A stretch of DNA of 64,000 bases from Micromonospora rhizosphaerae (lineage in GTDB: Bacteria > Actinomycetota > Actinomycetes > Mycobacteriales > Micromonosporaceae): NCBI RefSeq assembly GCF_900091465.1, contig NZ_FMHV01000002.1:2790001-2854000 (forward strand). The letters run 5' to 3'. A program made the position numbers and the translations under genes. Position 1 is the stretch's first letter. Each line of letters starts with the position of its first letter. This document shows, one piece after another, positions 7,740 through 15,917 of this stretch. Under the pieces are notes generated by a model that worked only from the letters and a program-made list of their open reading frames with translations, searched no databases and was not told the origin of the DNA.

Positions 7740-8738
7740 TCAGCTCGGCCGGCTGGAGCTCTCCCGTACCTGAAGCCCGGTACGGAGGGTGACGGTCGAT
7801 GGGGTTTTTGTCGGGTTCGTGATGCGTTCGGTAAGCAGCAGCGCGGCCGTCCGGCCGACGTCGTACGTGGGCTGCGAGACGGTGGTCAGGGACGGCTTGA
7901 CCAGGTGTGCCCAGGGGATGTCGTCGAACCCGACGACGCCGAACCGCGCCGGCACCTCGACCCCGCGGTCGACCAGGCACTCCATGGCGCCGACGGTCAT
8001 CAGGTTGTTCGTGGCGAAGACCGCGTCCGGCGGCTCCGTCTCGTCCAGCAGCGACGCCATCGCCTGGTATCCGCCCTCTTCCCGGAAGTCGGCGAACCGG
8101 ATCAGGCGGTCTGCCGGCCGGATGCCACGCGACCGCAACGCCTGCTGGTAACCGCGCAGCCGCTCCGCGGCGGTCGAGATTCGGCGCGGACCGGTGATGC
8201 AGGCGACCCGGCGGTACCCGCCGTCGAGGAGATGAGCGGTGGCCATCTCCGCCCCGTGAGTGTTGTCGACGAGCACGGTGTCCAGGTTCACGCCGCGTAG
8301 TTGTCGGTCGATCGCGACGACCGGGATCTCCGCCTCGACGAGTTTGTTGATCACGCTCGCCCGGCCCGAGGTGGAGATGATGACGCCGGCCATCCGCTGG
8401 GCCAGCGCCGCGGCGACATAACGGGATTCCTTCTCCGGGTCCTCGTCGCTGTTGCACAGCGCCACGGAGAAGCCGGCTTTCTGCGCGACGTCCTCGACCC
8501 CCCGGACCATGGACGTGAAGAAGGGGTTGCCGATGTCGGAAATGATGACCGCCCAGAGACTTGTCTGGTTCAGCCGGAGGTTGCGGGCCACGGCGTTCGG
8601 TCGGTAGCTGAGCTCCCGCATCGCCTGCTGGACCCGCTCGGCCATGACGGGATCGACGGAAGCCCGCCCGTTCAGCACCCGCGACACGGTCGCCGGCGAT
8701 ACCTGGGCATGCCGCGCCACGTCGTAGATTGTCGTCAT
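7740..8738 (-). CDS. LacI-family transcriptional regulator
   Basis: A 332-residue repressor. The N-terminal helix-turn-helix MTTIYDVARHAQVSPATVSR (1-20) with hinge helix is classic LacI; the rest is a periplasmic-binding-protein-like sugar sensor domain (for example AVIISDIGNPFFTSMVRGVED, GVVGFDDIPWAHLVKPSLTT). The start ATG 8738 is chosen because it begins the DNA-binding domain and has CAGGAG seven bases upstream; the frame extends further but has no counterpart in the family. It lies between the two halves of the sugar locus, reading against the kinase operon and away from the transporter operon. Palindromes before all three units indicate that it controls both operons and itself, presumably released by the sugar ligand. 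Confidence 0.93.
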   Translation of the reverse strand: MTTIYDVARHAQVSPATVSRVLNGRASVDPVMAERVQQAMRELSYRPNAVARNLRLNQTSLWAVIISDIGNPFFTSMVRGVEDVAQKAGFSVALCNSDEDPEKESRYVAAALAQRMAGVIISTSGRASVINKLVEAEIPVVAIDRQLRGVNLDTVLVDNTHGAEMATAHLLDGGYRRVACITGPRRISTAAERLRGYQQALRSRGIRPADRLIRFADFREEGGYQAMASLLDETEPPDAVFATNNLMTVGAMECLVDRGVEVPARFGVVGFDDIPWAHLVKPSLTTVSQPTYDVGRTAALLLTERITNPTKTPSTVTLRTGLQVRESSSRPS

Positions 8739-8823
8739 CGGTCTCCTGTCCTGACGTCTGTCGACGCTGGCGATCGCCGACCCGCGGTGACGACAGCGGT
8801 GACCACTCGGGCTCGCCACCGTC

Positions 8824-8851
8824 ATTCTACGGCTCGGTAATCGATTTCCAA
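8824..8851 (-). promoter_or_regulatory. promoter of the lacI-type gene
   Basis: On the minus strand TTGGAA (8851-8846), a 16-bp spacer and TAGAAT (8829-8824) form a good vegetative promoter. The operator at 8849-8836 overlaps the -35 box and spacer, indicating autorepression. Confidence 0.65.
8836..8849. promoter_or_regulatory. LacI-family operator O2 (autoregulation)
   Basis: GGTAATCGATTTCC pairs at six of seven positions around the same AATCGATT core as O1 and O3. It overlaps the promoter of the regulator gene. Confidence 0.72.
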
Positions 8852-9150
8852 GCCGAGGGGCGACTGGCGTGGCGGACCGGGAGCAGCCGCGGCGCCAGCC
8901 CCCGACCGGCCGCATGACGTGCCGCTACCGTGAGACGGGCGGCGGGCTCAGCGGCGGCGGAGGCGGACACACCCGGCTGGCGCCCGGCGGGCCCAGGCGG
9001 GCATGATCAGCCCAACCTCCGTGGTCGCCCCGCCGACCCGTGGAACCGGCCCCGGTCCTTTCGCCGTGACCCGGCCCTTCCCCGACGGGCCGCCAGCAGG
9101 CGTTCCCCAGCCCGCCGGCTCCGCTGCCGGAGGCCGAGGGGCGGGAAGGG

Positions 9151-9180
9151 TTGACGCGATCCTGGCAAGCCTCGTACATT
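9151..9180 (+). promoter_or_regulatory. promoter of the sugar transporter operon
   Basis: TTGACG (9151-9156), an 18-bp spacer and TACATT (9175-9180) form a clear promoter. The predicted start at about 9187 lies inside operator O3 (9184-9199). This gives an untranslated leader of about 105 bases before the binding-protein gene. Confidence 0.65.
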
Positions 9181-9183
9181 GCT

Positions 9184-9199
9184 GAGAAATCGATTGCTC
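9184..9199. promoter_or_regulatory. LacI-family operator O3
   Basis: GAGAAATCGATTGCTC is palindromic at seven of eight pairs. Its inner 14 bases differ from O1 at one position. It covers the predicted transcription start of the transporter operon, a classic repressor position. Confidence 0.78.
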
Positions 9200-9291
9200 G
9201 CCTACCCCACCACCTCCCGTTGGCGCAGCAAAGGGCCTGCCACAGGCCCCGGTCCGCGGTGCATCCCCCACACCAGAGAGAGGCGTTGCAT

Positions 9292-10683
9292 ATGTTTCGC
9301 TCGGACCTTCCTTCTTGGACTCCGTCCCGGCCTCCGGCTCAGCTCAGCCGCCGCTCGCTCCTGCGCGGCATCGGCGGCGGCCTGGTCGGCGCCACCCTGC
9401 TCGGCTCCACGCCGCTGCTGTCGGCGTGTGGCGGCAGCAGCGGCGGTGGCGACGCCAAGGAGCTGACGTTCTGGAACTTCTACGGCCCCAACCCGGACGG
9501 CAACCCGCAGAGCAAGTGGTTCGTCGACCTGGTCGACCAGTGGAACAAGAACAACGACGTCAAGATCAAGCTGCACTACCTGCCGGTCACCGAATACCTG
9601 GGCGGCACCGCCCTGCAGACCGCATTCTCCTCCGGCAAGGGCCCGGACATCTTCATCATCAGCCCCGGTGACTTCTTGCGGTACTACAACGGCAAGGTGC
9701 TCACCGACCTCACCCCCCACCTGGGCGGGGACGCGATCTCCGACTTCACTGACGGGGTGCTGGACACCCGCAAGGTGAACGGCAAGGTCTACGGGCTGCC
9801 GATGGAGGTCGAACCGCTGGCCATGTACTACAGCGTGGACGCCTTCGAGAGGGCGGGTCTGTCCGAGGCCGACCTCCCCAAGACGTGGGACGCGCTGCTC
9901 GACGTGGCCGGCAAGCTGACCAACCCGAAGCGGTTCGGGGTCATGTTCGAGACCGCTCCCGGCTACTACCAGAACTTCACCTGGTACCCGTTCATGTGGA
10001 TGGGTGGCGGCTCGGCGATTCCGGAGAACGGCAAGCCAGGCTTCAACACCGAGGCCGTGCACAAGGCGCTCGGGTTCTGGCAGGACGCGGTCAAGTCCGG
10101 CGCCGCACCGAAGAAGACCAAGGCCGAGGGCGGCGGAAACCTGCCCGCGCACCTCGGCGCCGGCTACTGCGCCATGCAGCAGAGCGGGATCTGGTCGGTC
10201 TCGCAGATGGAGACCGACGCCAAGAACGTCAAGTACGGCGTCTTCCCGCTGCCGGTCCCCGCCGGCGGCACCTACACCACTGACCTGGGTGGCTGGGCGT
10301 TCGTGGCCAACGCCAAGGGCGGCAACCCGGAGGCGGCGGCCAAGTTCATCGCCTGGGCGCTCGGCTCGACCGACGCCGACGGCGTCGAGCGGATGCGCCA
10401 GTGGAACACCGTGGTAAAGACCAACATCCCGGCGCGCAAGTCGGTACGGGACGCCGCGACCAAGGCCGGTGCCTTCGAGAAGCCCGCGCTGAAGGTCTTC
10501 ATGGAGCAGGTGGCCCCGGGCGGCCGCGGCGAGCCGCGCTACACGCCCGAGGTCTACAAGGCGGTTTCCGACGCTCTCCAGGCGACCATGCTCAACGGCG
10601 CGGACCCCGCGGGGGCCGCCGCCGACGCGGCGGGGAAGATCGACACCTTCGTGAAGGGATACAAGGGCGCGTCGATCCTGTAG
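9292..10683 (+). CDS. sugar ABC transporter substrate-binding lipoprotein
   Basis: A 463-residue family-1 extracellular solute-binding protein that would capture sugars outside the cell and deliver them to the two permeases encoded next. The N-terminus has a twin-arginine stretch (LSRRSLLRG, 19-26), a hydrophobic core and a lipobox LLSAC with Cys46 as the lipidation site, so it is probably exported by Tat and anchored to the membrane. The mature part has the typical WNFYGPNPDGNPQSKWFVDL opening and the TAFSSGKGPDIFI segment. ATG 9292 is chosen for its AGAGAGAGG ribosome site; a longer in-frame reading would bury the signal peptide. First gene of a four-gene operon under operator O3. Confidence 0.93.
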   Translation: MFRSDLPSWTPSRPPAQLSRRSLLRGIGGGLVGATLLGSTPLLSACGGSSGGGDAKELTFWNFYGPNPDGNPQSKWFVDLVDQWNKNNDVKIKLHYLPVTEYLGGTALQTAFSSGKGPDIFIISPGDFLRYYNGKVLTDLTPHLGGDAISDFTDGVLDTRKVNGKVYGLPMEVEPLAMYYSVDAFERAGLSEADLPKTWDALLDVAGKLTNPKRFGVMFETAPGYYQNFTWYPFMWMGGGSAIPENGKPGFNTEAVHKALGFWQDAVKSGAAPKKTKAEGGGNLPAHLGAGYCAMQQSGIWSVSQMETDAKNVKYGVFPLPVPAGGTYTTDLGGWAFVANAKGGNPEAAAKFIAWALGSTDADGVERMRQWNTVVKTNIPARKSVRDAATKAGAFEKPALKVFMEQVAPGGRGEPRYTPEVYKAVSDALQATMLNGADPAGAAADAAGKIDTFVKGYKGASIL

Positions 10684-10734
10684 CGGATCGCCCACCGCCC
10701 GGGTGCCCGGGCACGGAGAAGGAGCGAAGTCACA

Positions 10735-11706
10735 GTGACAGTCGTTCAACGACCGAGCCCGGGCCGCACGGCCCGGCCGGGGCGTACCCCCGGGCCGGGC
10801 CGGGGCAGGGCGTCTCTGGCCGGGCGGCGACGCCGGGAGGCCCTAGCCGGCTACGCGTTCGTCGCGCCCGACCTGTTGGGCCTGATCGTCTTCGTCGGGC
10901 TGCCGATGGCGCTCGCGCTCGGCGTCTCCCTGTACGAGGCGGACGGCTTCGGCGGATACACCTTCGTCGGCCTGGACAACTTCCGCCTGATGGCGTCCGA
11001 CGAACAACTCTGGCAGAGCGTGCGGGTCACCGCGACGTACGTGGCGACGTTCGTCCCGCTCTGCTTCCTGGTCAGCCTGGGGTTGGCGCTGCTGGTGCGG
11101 GACCACTTTCCAGGGGTCGGCGGGGTACGCGCGGCGCTGTTCGCGCCGAACGTCATCAGCCTTGTCGTGGTCGGTATCGTCTGGCAGTTCCTGCTCATCG
11201 ACAAGCAGGGGATGCTGTCCAACGTGCTGCGCCCGGTGGGCCTGGGCAACGTGTCGTTCCTCGGCAGCCCCGGCCTCGCCATGGCCACCTACGTCCTGAT
11301 CAGCGTCTGGTTCTTCATGGGCTACAACATGCTGATCATGCTCGGCGGGCTGAAGGACATCCCGCGGGAGTTCACCGAGGCGGCGCTGATCGACGGAGCC
11401 AGCTCCTGGCAGCGGTTCCGGCACATCACCTGGCCGCTGCTGCGACCGACCAGCTTCTTCGTGGTGGTCAACTCGATGGTCGGGGCGGTCACCGGGTTGC
11501 AGGCCTTCGACCTGGTGTACGTGCTGACCCGGGGCGGCCCGGCCAACAGCACCTCCACGGTCGTCTTCTACATCTACCAGCAGGCCTTCGGCTTCAACCA
11601 CTACGGCTACGCGTCGGCACTGACCACCGTGGTGGTGGCGTTCCTGGTCGTCACCACCGGCATCATGTTCGTCGCGACCCGGGGAGGCCGGTTCCATGCA
11701 GAGTGA
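10735..11706 (+). CDS. carbohydrate ABC transporter permease (CUT1, MalF-type)
   Basis: A 323-residue inner-membrane permease with about six helices after a basic, Pro/Arg-rich cytoplasmic N-terminus (residues 1-40). The EAA loop that contacts the ATPase is visible as DIPREFTEAALIDGASSWQRF. It pairs with the following permease to form the translocation channel of a CUT1-type oligosaccharide importer. The GTG start at 10735 has GGAGAAGGAG about ten bases upstream. It overlaps the next gene by 11 bases. No ATPase is encoded in the locus, which is usual for actinomycete CUT1 systems served by a shared MsiK-type ATPase; that ATPase would have to be encoded elsewhere. Confidence 0.92.
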   Translation: MTVVQRPSPGRTARPGRTPGPGRGRASLAGRRRREALAGYAFVAPDLLGLIVFVGLPMALALGVSLYEADGFGGYTFVGLDNFRLMASDEQLWQSVRVTATYVATFVPLCFLVSLGLALLVRDHFPGVGGVRAALFAPNVISLVVVGIVWQFLLIDKQGMLSNVLRPVGLGNVSFLGSPGLAMATYVLISVWFFMGYNMLIMLGGLKDIPREFTEAALIDGASSWQRFRHITWPLLRPTSFFVVVNSMVGAVTGLQAFDLVYVLTRGGPANSTSTVVFYIYQQAFGFNHYGYASALTTVVVAFLVVTTGIMFVATRGGRFHAE

Positions 11707-12526
11707 GACCCGCGTCGGACGCCGCAGGCCCCGCATCGGTATCCGGGCCCTGGTCGCGTACCTGATCGCCGGGCTGACCGTCGCGCCCCTGCTGTGGTTG
11801 CTGGTCACCGTGTTCAAGCCGGGCGACGAGGTCTTCCGGCCGGGGCTGCCCAGCCGGCTCACCCTGGACAACATCACCTACGTGCTCACCCAGATCCCGC
11901 TGGGCCGGTACGTGTTCAACAGCGCGGTGGTCTCGGTGGCGGTCACGGTGATCGCGTTGGCCCTGCACTCGATGGCGGCGTACGCGCTGGCCCGGCTGCG
12001 CTTCCCGGGCCGGCAGCTGATCTTCAGCGTGATCATTTCCACGCTGCTGGTGTCGCTGCCGGTGATCCTCGTACCGCTGTTCCTGGTGGTGCGCGAACTC
12101 GGCCTGTTGGACAGCTACGCCGGCCTGATCCTGCCGGCGATCTTCCACGCGTTCGGCATCTTCCTGCTGCGCCAGTACTACCTGAACATCCCCAAGGAGC
12201 TGGAGGAGGCCGCCGACCTGGACGGCTGCGGCTACTTCCGGCGCTGGTGGACCATCGTGCTGCCGCTGAGCAAGCCGGCCCTGGCCTCGCTGAGCGTGCT
12301 GTTCTTCCTGGCCAACTGGAACGCCTTCCTCTGGCCGCTGATCGCCACCCAGGATCCCGATCTGCGGATGGTGCAGGTCGGCATCTCCACCCTGCAGGGC
12401 CAGTACGTCTCGGGCTGGCATTACGTGCTCGCCGCGACCGTCGTCGCCGCCGTCCCGACCGTGCTCGCCTTCCTCGTTGGCCAACGCTGGCTGGTCGACG
12501 CCATCAAGACCTCCGGTCTGAAGTAG
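11696..12526 (+). CDS. carbohydrate ABC transporter permease (CUT1, MalG-type)
   Basis: A 276-residue six-helix permease. The EAA motif IPKELEEAADLDGCGYFRRW is near residue 165-184. The length and the short N-terminus are typical of the MalG partner. It begins 11 bases inside the upstream permease gene, so translation is coupled, and ends 20 bases before the GH172 gene. Together with the binding lipoprotein it forms the importer of the sugar regulon; the substrate is likely an oligosaccharide because the glycosidase encoded next has no export signal. Confidence 0.92.
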   Translation: MQSETRVGRRRPRIGIRALVAYLIAGLTVAPLLWLLVTVFKPGDEVFRPGLPSRLTLDNITYVLTQIPLGRYVFNSAVVSVAVTVIALALHSMAAYALARLRFPGRQLIFSVIISTLLVSLPVILVPLFLVVRELGLLDSYAGLILPAIFHAFGIFLLRQYYLNIPKELEEAADLDGCGYFRRWWTIVLPLSKPALASLSVLFFLANWNAFLWPLIATQDPDLRMVQVGISTLQGQYVSGWHYVLAATVVAAVPTVLAFLVGQRWLVDAIKTSGLK

Positions 12527-12546
12527 TCCACAAGTAGGGAAACAAC

Positions 12547-13641
12547 ATGAGTTACGGCCAATACGGTTCCAGCCTGCGCGACCTGCCCAGGCTGCGGAAG
12601 AGCCGGCGACGTCGGGCCTCGAGCTGGGACCGTACCGGCGGAAACGACGACCGGCTCACCATCGCCCCCGGCAGCACCGCGCTGCTGGCCGATGTTGAAG
12701 GCCCCGGCTCGATCAACCACATCTGGTGCACGGTCGCGCTGCCGCACCGCGACGTTCCCGACGCCGTGGAGAGCGACTACCTGCGCCGACTCGTCCTCCG
12801 CATCACCTGGGACGATGCGGCGGCGCCCAGCGTGCTCGTGCCGCTCGGGGACTTCTTCGGCATGGGCCACGGCAGGACGGCCAACTTCGTGTCCGCGCCG
12901 TTGCAGATGAGCCCGCAGGACGGCAAGGCCTTCAACTCGTGGTTCCACATGCCGTTCGCCCGGCGTGCGCGGGTCGAGCTGATCAGCGAGCTCGAGCACG
13001 AGCCGGTCTTCTTCTACTACTACGTCGACTATGAAGTCTTCGAGCCCGCCGCCGCCGAGGACATCACCGCCGAACTCGGCTATTTCCACGCCCAGTGGCG
13101 TTGCGAGCGGCCGACCGACGGCGTGCCGCAGGGAGCGGAGACCAACCGGCAGTTCCAGGTGGAGGGCACCAACCTGACCGGTGACGGCAACTACGTCATC
13201 CTGGACGCGGTCGGCCGGGGGCACTACGTCGGCTGCGTCCTCAACATTCGCAACCTGCGCCAGACGAGCGACTGGAACTGGTACGGCGAGGGCGACGACA
13301 TGATCTTCATCGACGGCGAACCCTTCCCGCCGTCCCTGCACGGAACCGGCACCGAGGACTACTTCAACACGGCGTGGTGCCCCACGCAGTCGCACCATGC
13401 GCCGTACCACGGCATCACCCTGCCCGGCGGCGAGAACTGGAGCGGTGAGATCTCGCTCTACCGCTTCCACATCGAGGATCCGGTGACGTTCGCCGAATCG
13501 ATCCGGGTGACCATCGAGCACGGCCACGCCAACAAGCGCTCCGACGACTTCTCATCGGTGGCGTACTGGTATCAGTCCCTGCCCCATCGTCCGTTCGACC
13601 TGATGCCGGTCGCCGAGCGGATACGTTTCGCAAGGAGTTGA
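12547..13641 (+). CDS. GH172 (DUF2961) glycoside hydrolase, candidate exo-alpha-D-arabinofuranosidase
   Basis: A 364-residue protein of the DUF2961/GH172 family, whose characterised members act on alpha-D-fructofuranosides or alpha-D-arabinofuranosides. Signature blocks are GPGSINHIW (52-60), GDFFGMGHGRTANFVSAPL (101-119), FNSWFHMPF (129-137) and GEGDDMIFIDGE...GTGTEDYF. By comparison with the family, Glu248 (in GEGD) and Glu270 (in GTGTEDYF) are the likely catalytic carboxylates. It has no signal peptide, so it should be cytoplasmic and hydrolyse imported oligosaccharides. It is the last gene of the transporter operon, 20 bases after the second permease. Combined with the isomerase and kinase, D-arabinose release is the most economical reading; alpha-fructofuranosidase is the main alternative. 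Confidence 0.85.
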   Translation: MSYGQYGSSLRDLPRLRKSRRRRASSWDRTGGNDDRLTIAPGSTALLADVEGPGSINHIWCTVALPHRDVPDAVESDYLRRLVLRITWDDAAAPSVLVPLGDFFGMGHGRTANFVSAPLQMSPQDGKAFNSWFHMPFARRARVELISELEHEPVFFYYYVDYEVFEPAAAEDITAELGYFHAQWRCERPTDGVPQGAETNRQFQVEGTNLTGDGNYVILDAVGRGHYVGCVLNIRNLRQTSDWNWYGEGDDMIFIDGEPFPPSLHGTGTEDYFNTAWCPTQSHHAPYHGITLPGGENWSGEISLYRFHIEDPVTFAESIRVTIEHGHANKRSDDFSSVAYWYQSLPHRPFDLMPVAERIRFARS

Positions 13642-13774
13642 TGAGGGCCACTAGACCGTCACCGAACGTCAGCGCTCCGGATCGCGCCCGCACACGAACC
13701 GATGCCACCGTCGGCTCCGCCGGGCCCGGTGCGCTACGGTCACGCCGGACAACCACCCGGAGGTGAGCCTCACG

Positions 13775-13909
13775 ATGGGCTATCGGCGCGGCCTTGCCAG
13801 GAAGCGGACCAGGCCCGCGCACCGCGTGGAGATGTTCTGCCGGCCGGTCGACCAGGTCGACCACCTCGCAGCAACACGTACCACAGCGGCTCGCGGCGGG
13901 GACGCATGA
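13775..13909 (+). CDS. 44-residue ORF coupled to the DUF2637 gene
   Basis: ATG 13775 has a strong ribosome site (CGGAGGTGAG, about eight bases upstream). The reading frame runs for 44 codons to a TGA that overlaps the ATG of the DUF2637 gene (ATGA, 13906-13909). The product is very basic (MGYRRGLARKRTRPAHRVEM at the start), with one cysteine and no membrane segment. I do not recognise it. The ribosome site and coupling argue that it is translated. Small basic proteins beside DUF2637/Spd genes are common on actinomycete conjugative elements, so it may be a transfer-region accessory, which is inference. Confidence 0.5.
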   Translation: MGYRRGLARKRTRPAHRVEMFCRPVDQVDHLAATRTTAARGGDA

Positions 13910-14592
13910 ACCTGACCAGGGTCGCGCGGACGGCCTCGGCGGCCATCGTCGCCGGCGTGGCCGCCGTCGCCAGCTACAGCCACATGCGGCAGCTCGCGGC
14001 CGAGCACGGCCAGTCACCCCTCCTCGCCAACCTGCTGCCCGTCAGCGTCGACGGAATGCTGATCGTGGCCTCAGCGGTGCTGGCCGACGACCGGGCCGCC
14101 GGCCGGCCCGGTCGCCTGTCCGCACGCGTTTCGTTCACCATCGGCGTCGTAGCGTCGATCATCGCGAACGTCCTGGCAGCGCCGGACAACATCGTCGCGC
14201 GATTCATCTCCGCCTGGCCGGCCCTGGCGCTACTGCTGGTGGTGGAGATGCTGACGGGAGGAGGACCGGCCGCCACCCCTGCCGTTGCCGGAACGCAGAC
14301 TTCGAAGGGCGCTGACGTCCCCGCATCGGACGACCAGAGCGCCGATGTGACACCCCGGTCAAGTGCATCTCGAGCGTCGGGCAGCACCGGCACGGTGGCC
14401 AGGAAGCCGGCACGTGGCACCGGCACGGTCGCCAAGAAGCCGGCCGGTAGCGCCGGCCAACCGTCCGCTGCCGATCGTGTGCGCGCCGCGCGAGCCGCCA
14501 ACCCCACCGCCACCATCGCGGACATCGCCCGCCACGCCGGCGTCTCCGACCGGACAGCGCGACGACACCTCAACGGGACGCCCGTCGGCTAG
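13906..14592 (+). CDS. DUF2637 membrane protein with C-terminal HTH-like segment
   Basis: A 228-residue protein. Residues about 1-110 form the DUF2637 domain with roughly four membrane helices (ASAAIVAGVAAVASYSHM; LLPVSVDGMLIVASAVL; IGVVASIIANVLAAP; ISAWPALALLLVVEML). A low-complexity linker repeats ARKPARGTGTVAKKPAGSAG, and the last 45 residues (RVRAARAANPTATIADIARH...SDRTARRHLNG) resemble a DNA-binding helix-turn-helix. DUF2637 proteins are typically found on actinomycete integrative and conjugative elements and plasmids, where they are linked to transfer and spread. No integrase, replication or TraB-type gene accompanies it here. ATG 13906 is chosen because it overlaps the upstream small ORF; the frame upstream is not conserved sequence. 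Confidence 0.8.
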   Translation: MNLTRVARTASAAIVAGVAAVASYSHMRQLAAEHGQSPLLANLLPVSVDGMLIVASAVLADDRAAGRPGRLSARVSFTIGVVASIIANVLAAPDNIVARFISAWPALALLLVVEMLTGGGPAATPAVAGTQTSKGADVPASDDQSADVTPRSSASRASGSTGTVARKPARGTGTVAKKPAGSAGQPSAADRVRAARAANPTATIADIARHAGVSDRTARRHLNGTPVG

Positions 14593-14754
14593 TTGATCTT
14601 GGACCGGTGCGGCGCGCCGGCGCCGCGGTGCTGCCGCCTCCTGCTGCCGGTCCGGCAGGACGCCGAGACCACCGTGTCGGCTGCCGCTGTTACGTCTCCC
14701 GCCTGATCACCGATTCCCTTGATGAAGCGCTGTCGCATCCTGAGGAGAGGTCTC

Positions 14755-15813
14755 ATGTCGATCGCCCGGTTACTCGCCGGCACCGCGGTGGCCACCGCCC
14801 TGGTGGCCGTCGCCGCCACGCCCGTGCAGGCGGCCGTCAACGATCCGTTGTACGACAAGCAGTGGGGCCTGCGGCAGCTCCACGCCGAACAGGCGTGGGC
14901 GACCAGCACCGGAACGGGCGTGGTGATCGCGGTGGTGGACACCGGCGTCGACCTCGGCCACCCGGACCTCAAGTCCAAGCTGGTTCCCGGCGCGACCTTC
15001 GTCGACTGCGGCCCGACCTCCTGCGGAAACGGCGACTGGCGGGGCCCGAACGGCAAGCCCGACGCCGACGACGAGCACGGCACGCATGTGGCGGGCATCG
15101 CGGCCGCGGCCACCGGCAACGGCGTCGGTGTCGCCGGAGTCGCCCCCGACGCCAAGATCATGCCGATCAAGGTGCTGGAGGCGGGCAGTGGCAGCTTCGC
15201 CGACATCGCCGCCGGCATCCGCTACGCGGCCGACCACGGCGCCAAGGTGGTCAACCTCAGTCTCGGCGCGCTGCCGGGCTCCCAGGCCCTCACCCTCACC
15301 GGGCTCGAGGCCGACGCGACCGAGGCGATCGCGTACGCGCAGGCGAAGGGCGTCGCCGTCATCGCCGCCGCCGGCAACGAGACCGCACCCCTCTGCGACA
15401 CCCCGGCCTGGGAACCCGGTGCCCTGTGCGTCGCCGCCACCGACCGGAACGAGGTGAAGGCGTGGTACTCCAACCTGGGGGCGAAGGCTGACCTGAAGGC
15501 GGTGGCCGCCCCCGGTGGCGCCGGCCTCGTCAACTGCGACGACGACGTGTGGTCCAGCGTCCCGGTGGGCACCGGCTCGGCCGCCTGTGGACAGGGCGAC
15601 TACGAGGCCTACGCCGGCACGTCGATGGCGACGCCCTACGTGTCGGGAGTCGCGGCTCTGCTCTTCGCCCAGGGCCGCAGCCTCGACAACGTGTACTCGG
15701 TGCTGATGTCCACCGCCCGCACCCCGGTCGCCGGCCTGCGCGGCGTCTACTCGCCGACGTACGGCTGGGGCCTTGTGGACGCCCAAGCCGCCGTGGCCGC
15801 GCCGCGCACCTGA
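14755..15813 (+). CDS. secreted S8 (subtilisin-family) serine protease
   Basis: A 352-residue subtilase. A signal peptide (MSIARLLAGTAVATALVAVA...VQA) is followed directly by the catalytic domain; no I9 inhibitor prodomain is present, unlike the second subtilase at 47.5 kb. The catalytic triad is visible: Asp in IAVVDTGVDLGHPDL, His in DEHGTHVAGIAAA, Ser in GTSMATPYVSGVAALL, with the oxyanion Asn in IAAAGNETAPLC. Several cysteines suggest disulphides in the exported enzyme. ATG 14755 is chosen for GAGGAGAGG just upstream; ATG 14719 would add a charged stretch before the signal. It is monocistronic. Confidence 0.92.
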   Translation: MSIARLLAGTAVATALVAVAATPVQAAVNDPLYDKQWGLRQLHAEQAWATSTGTGVVIAVVDTGVDLGHPDLKSKLVPGATFVDCGPTSCGNGDWRGPNGKPDADDEHGTHVAGIAAAATGNGVGVAGVAPDAKIMPIKVLEAGSGSFADIAAGIRYAADHGAKVVNLSLGALPGSQALTLTGLEADATEAIAYAQAKGVAVIAAAGNETAPLCDTPAWEPGALCVAATDRNEVKAWYSNLGAKADLKAVAAPGGAGLVNCDDDVWSSVPVGTGSAACGQGDYEAYAGTSMATPYVSGVAALLFAQGRSLDNVYSVLMSTARTPVAGLRGVYSPTYGWGLVDAQAAVAAPRT

Positions 15814-15917
15814 CTCCGACCGGGTAACGTCACCGCCACCACTCTCGCGCGGATCGAATGCAGCTGGCGGCGGGTGGCCGTCCGGTACGGCCGATGTCGT
15901 ACCCGTAGAGTCTCGCC

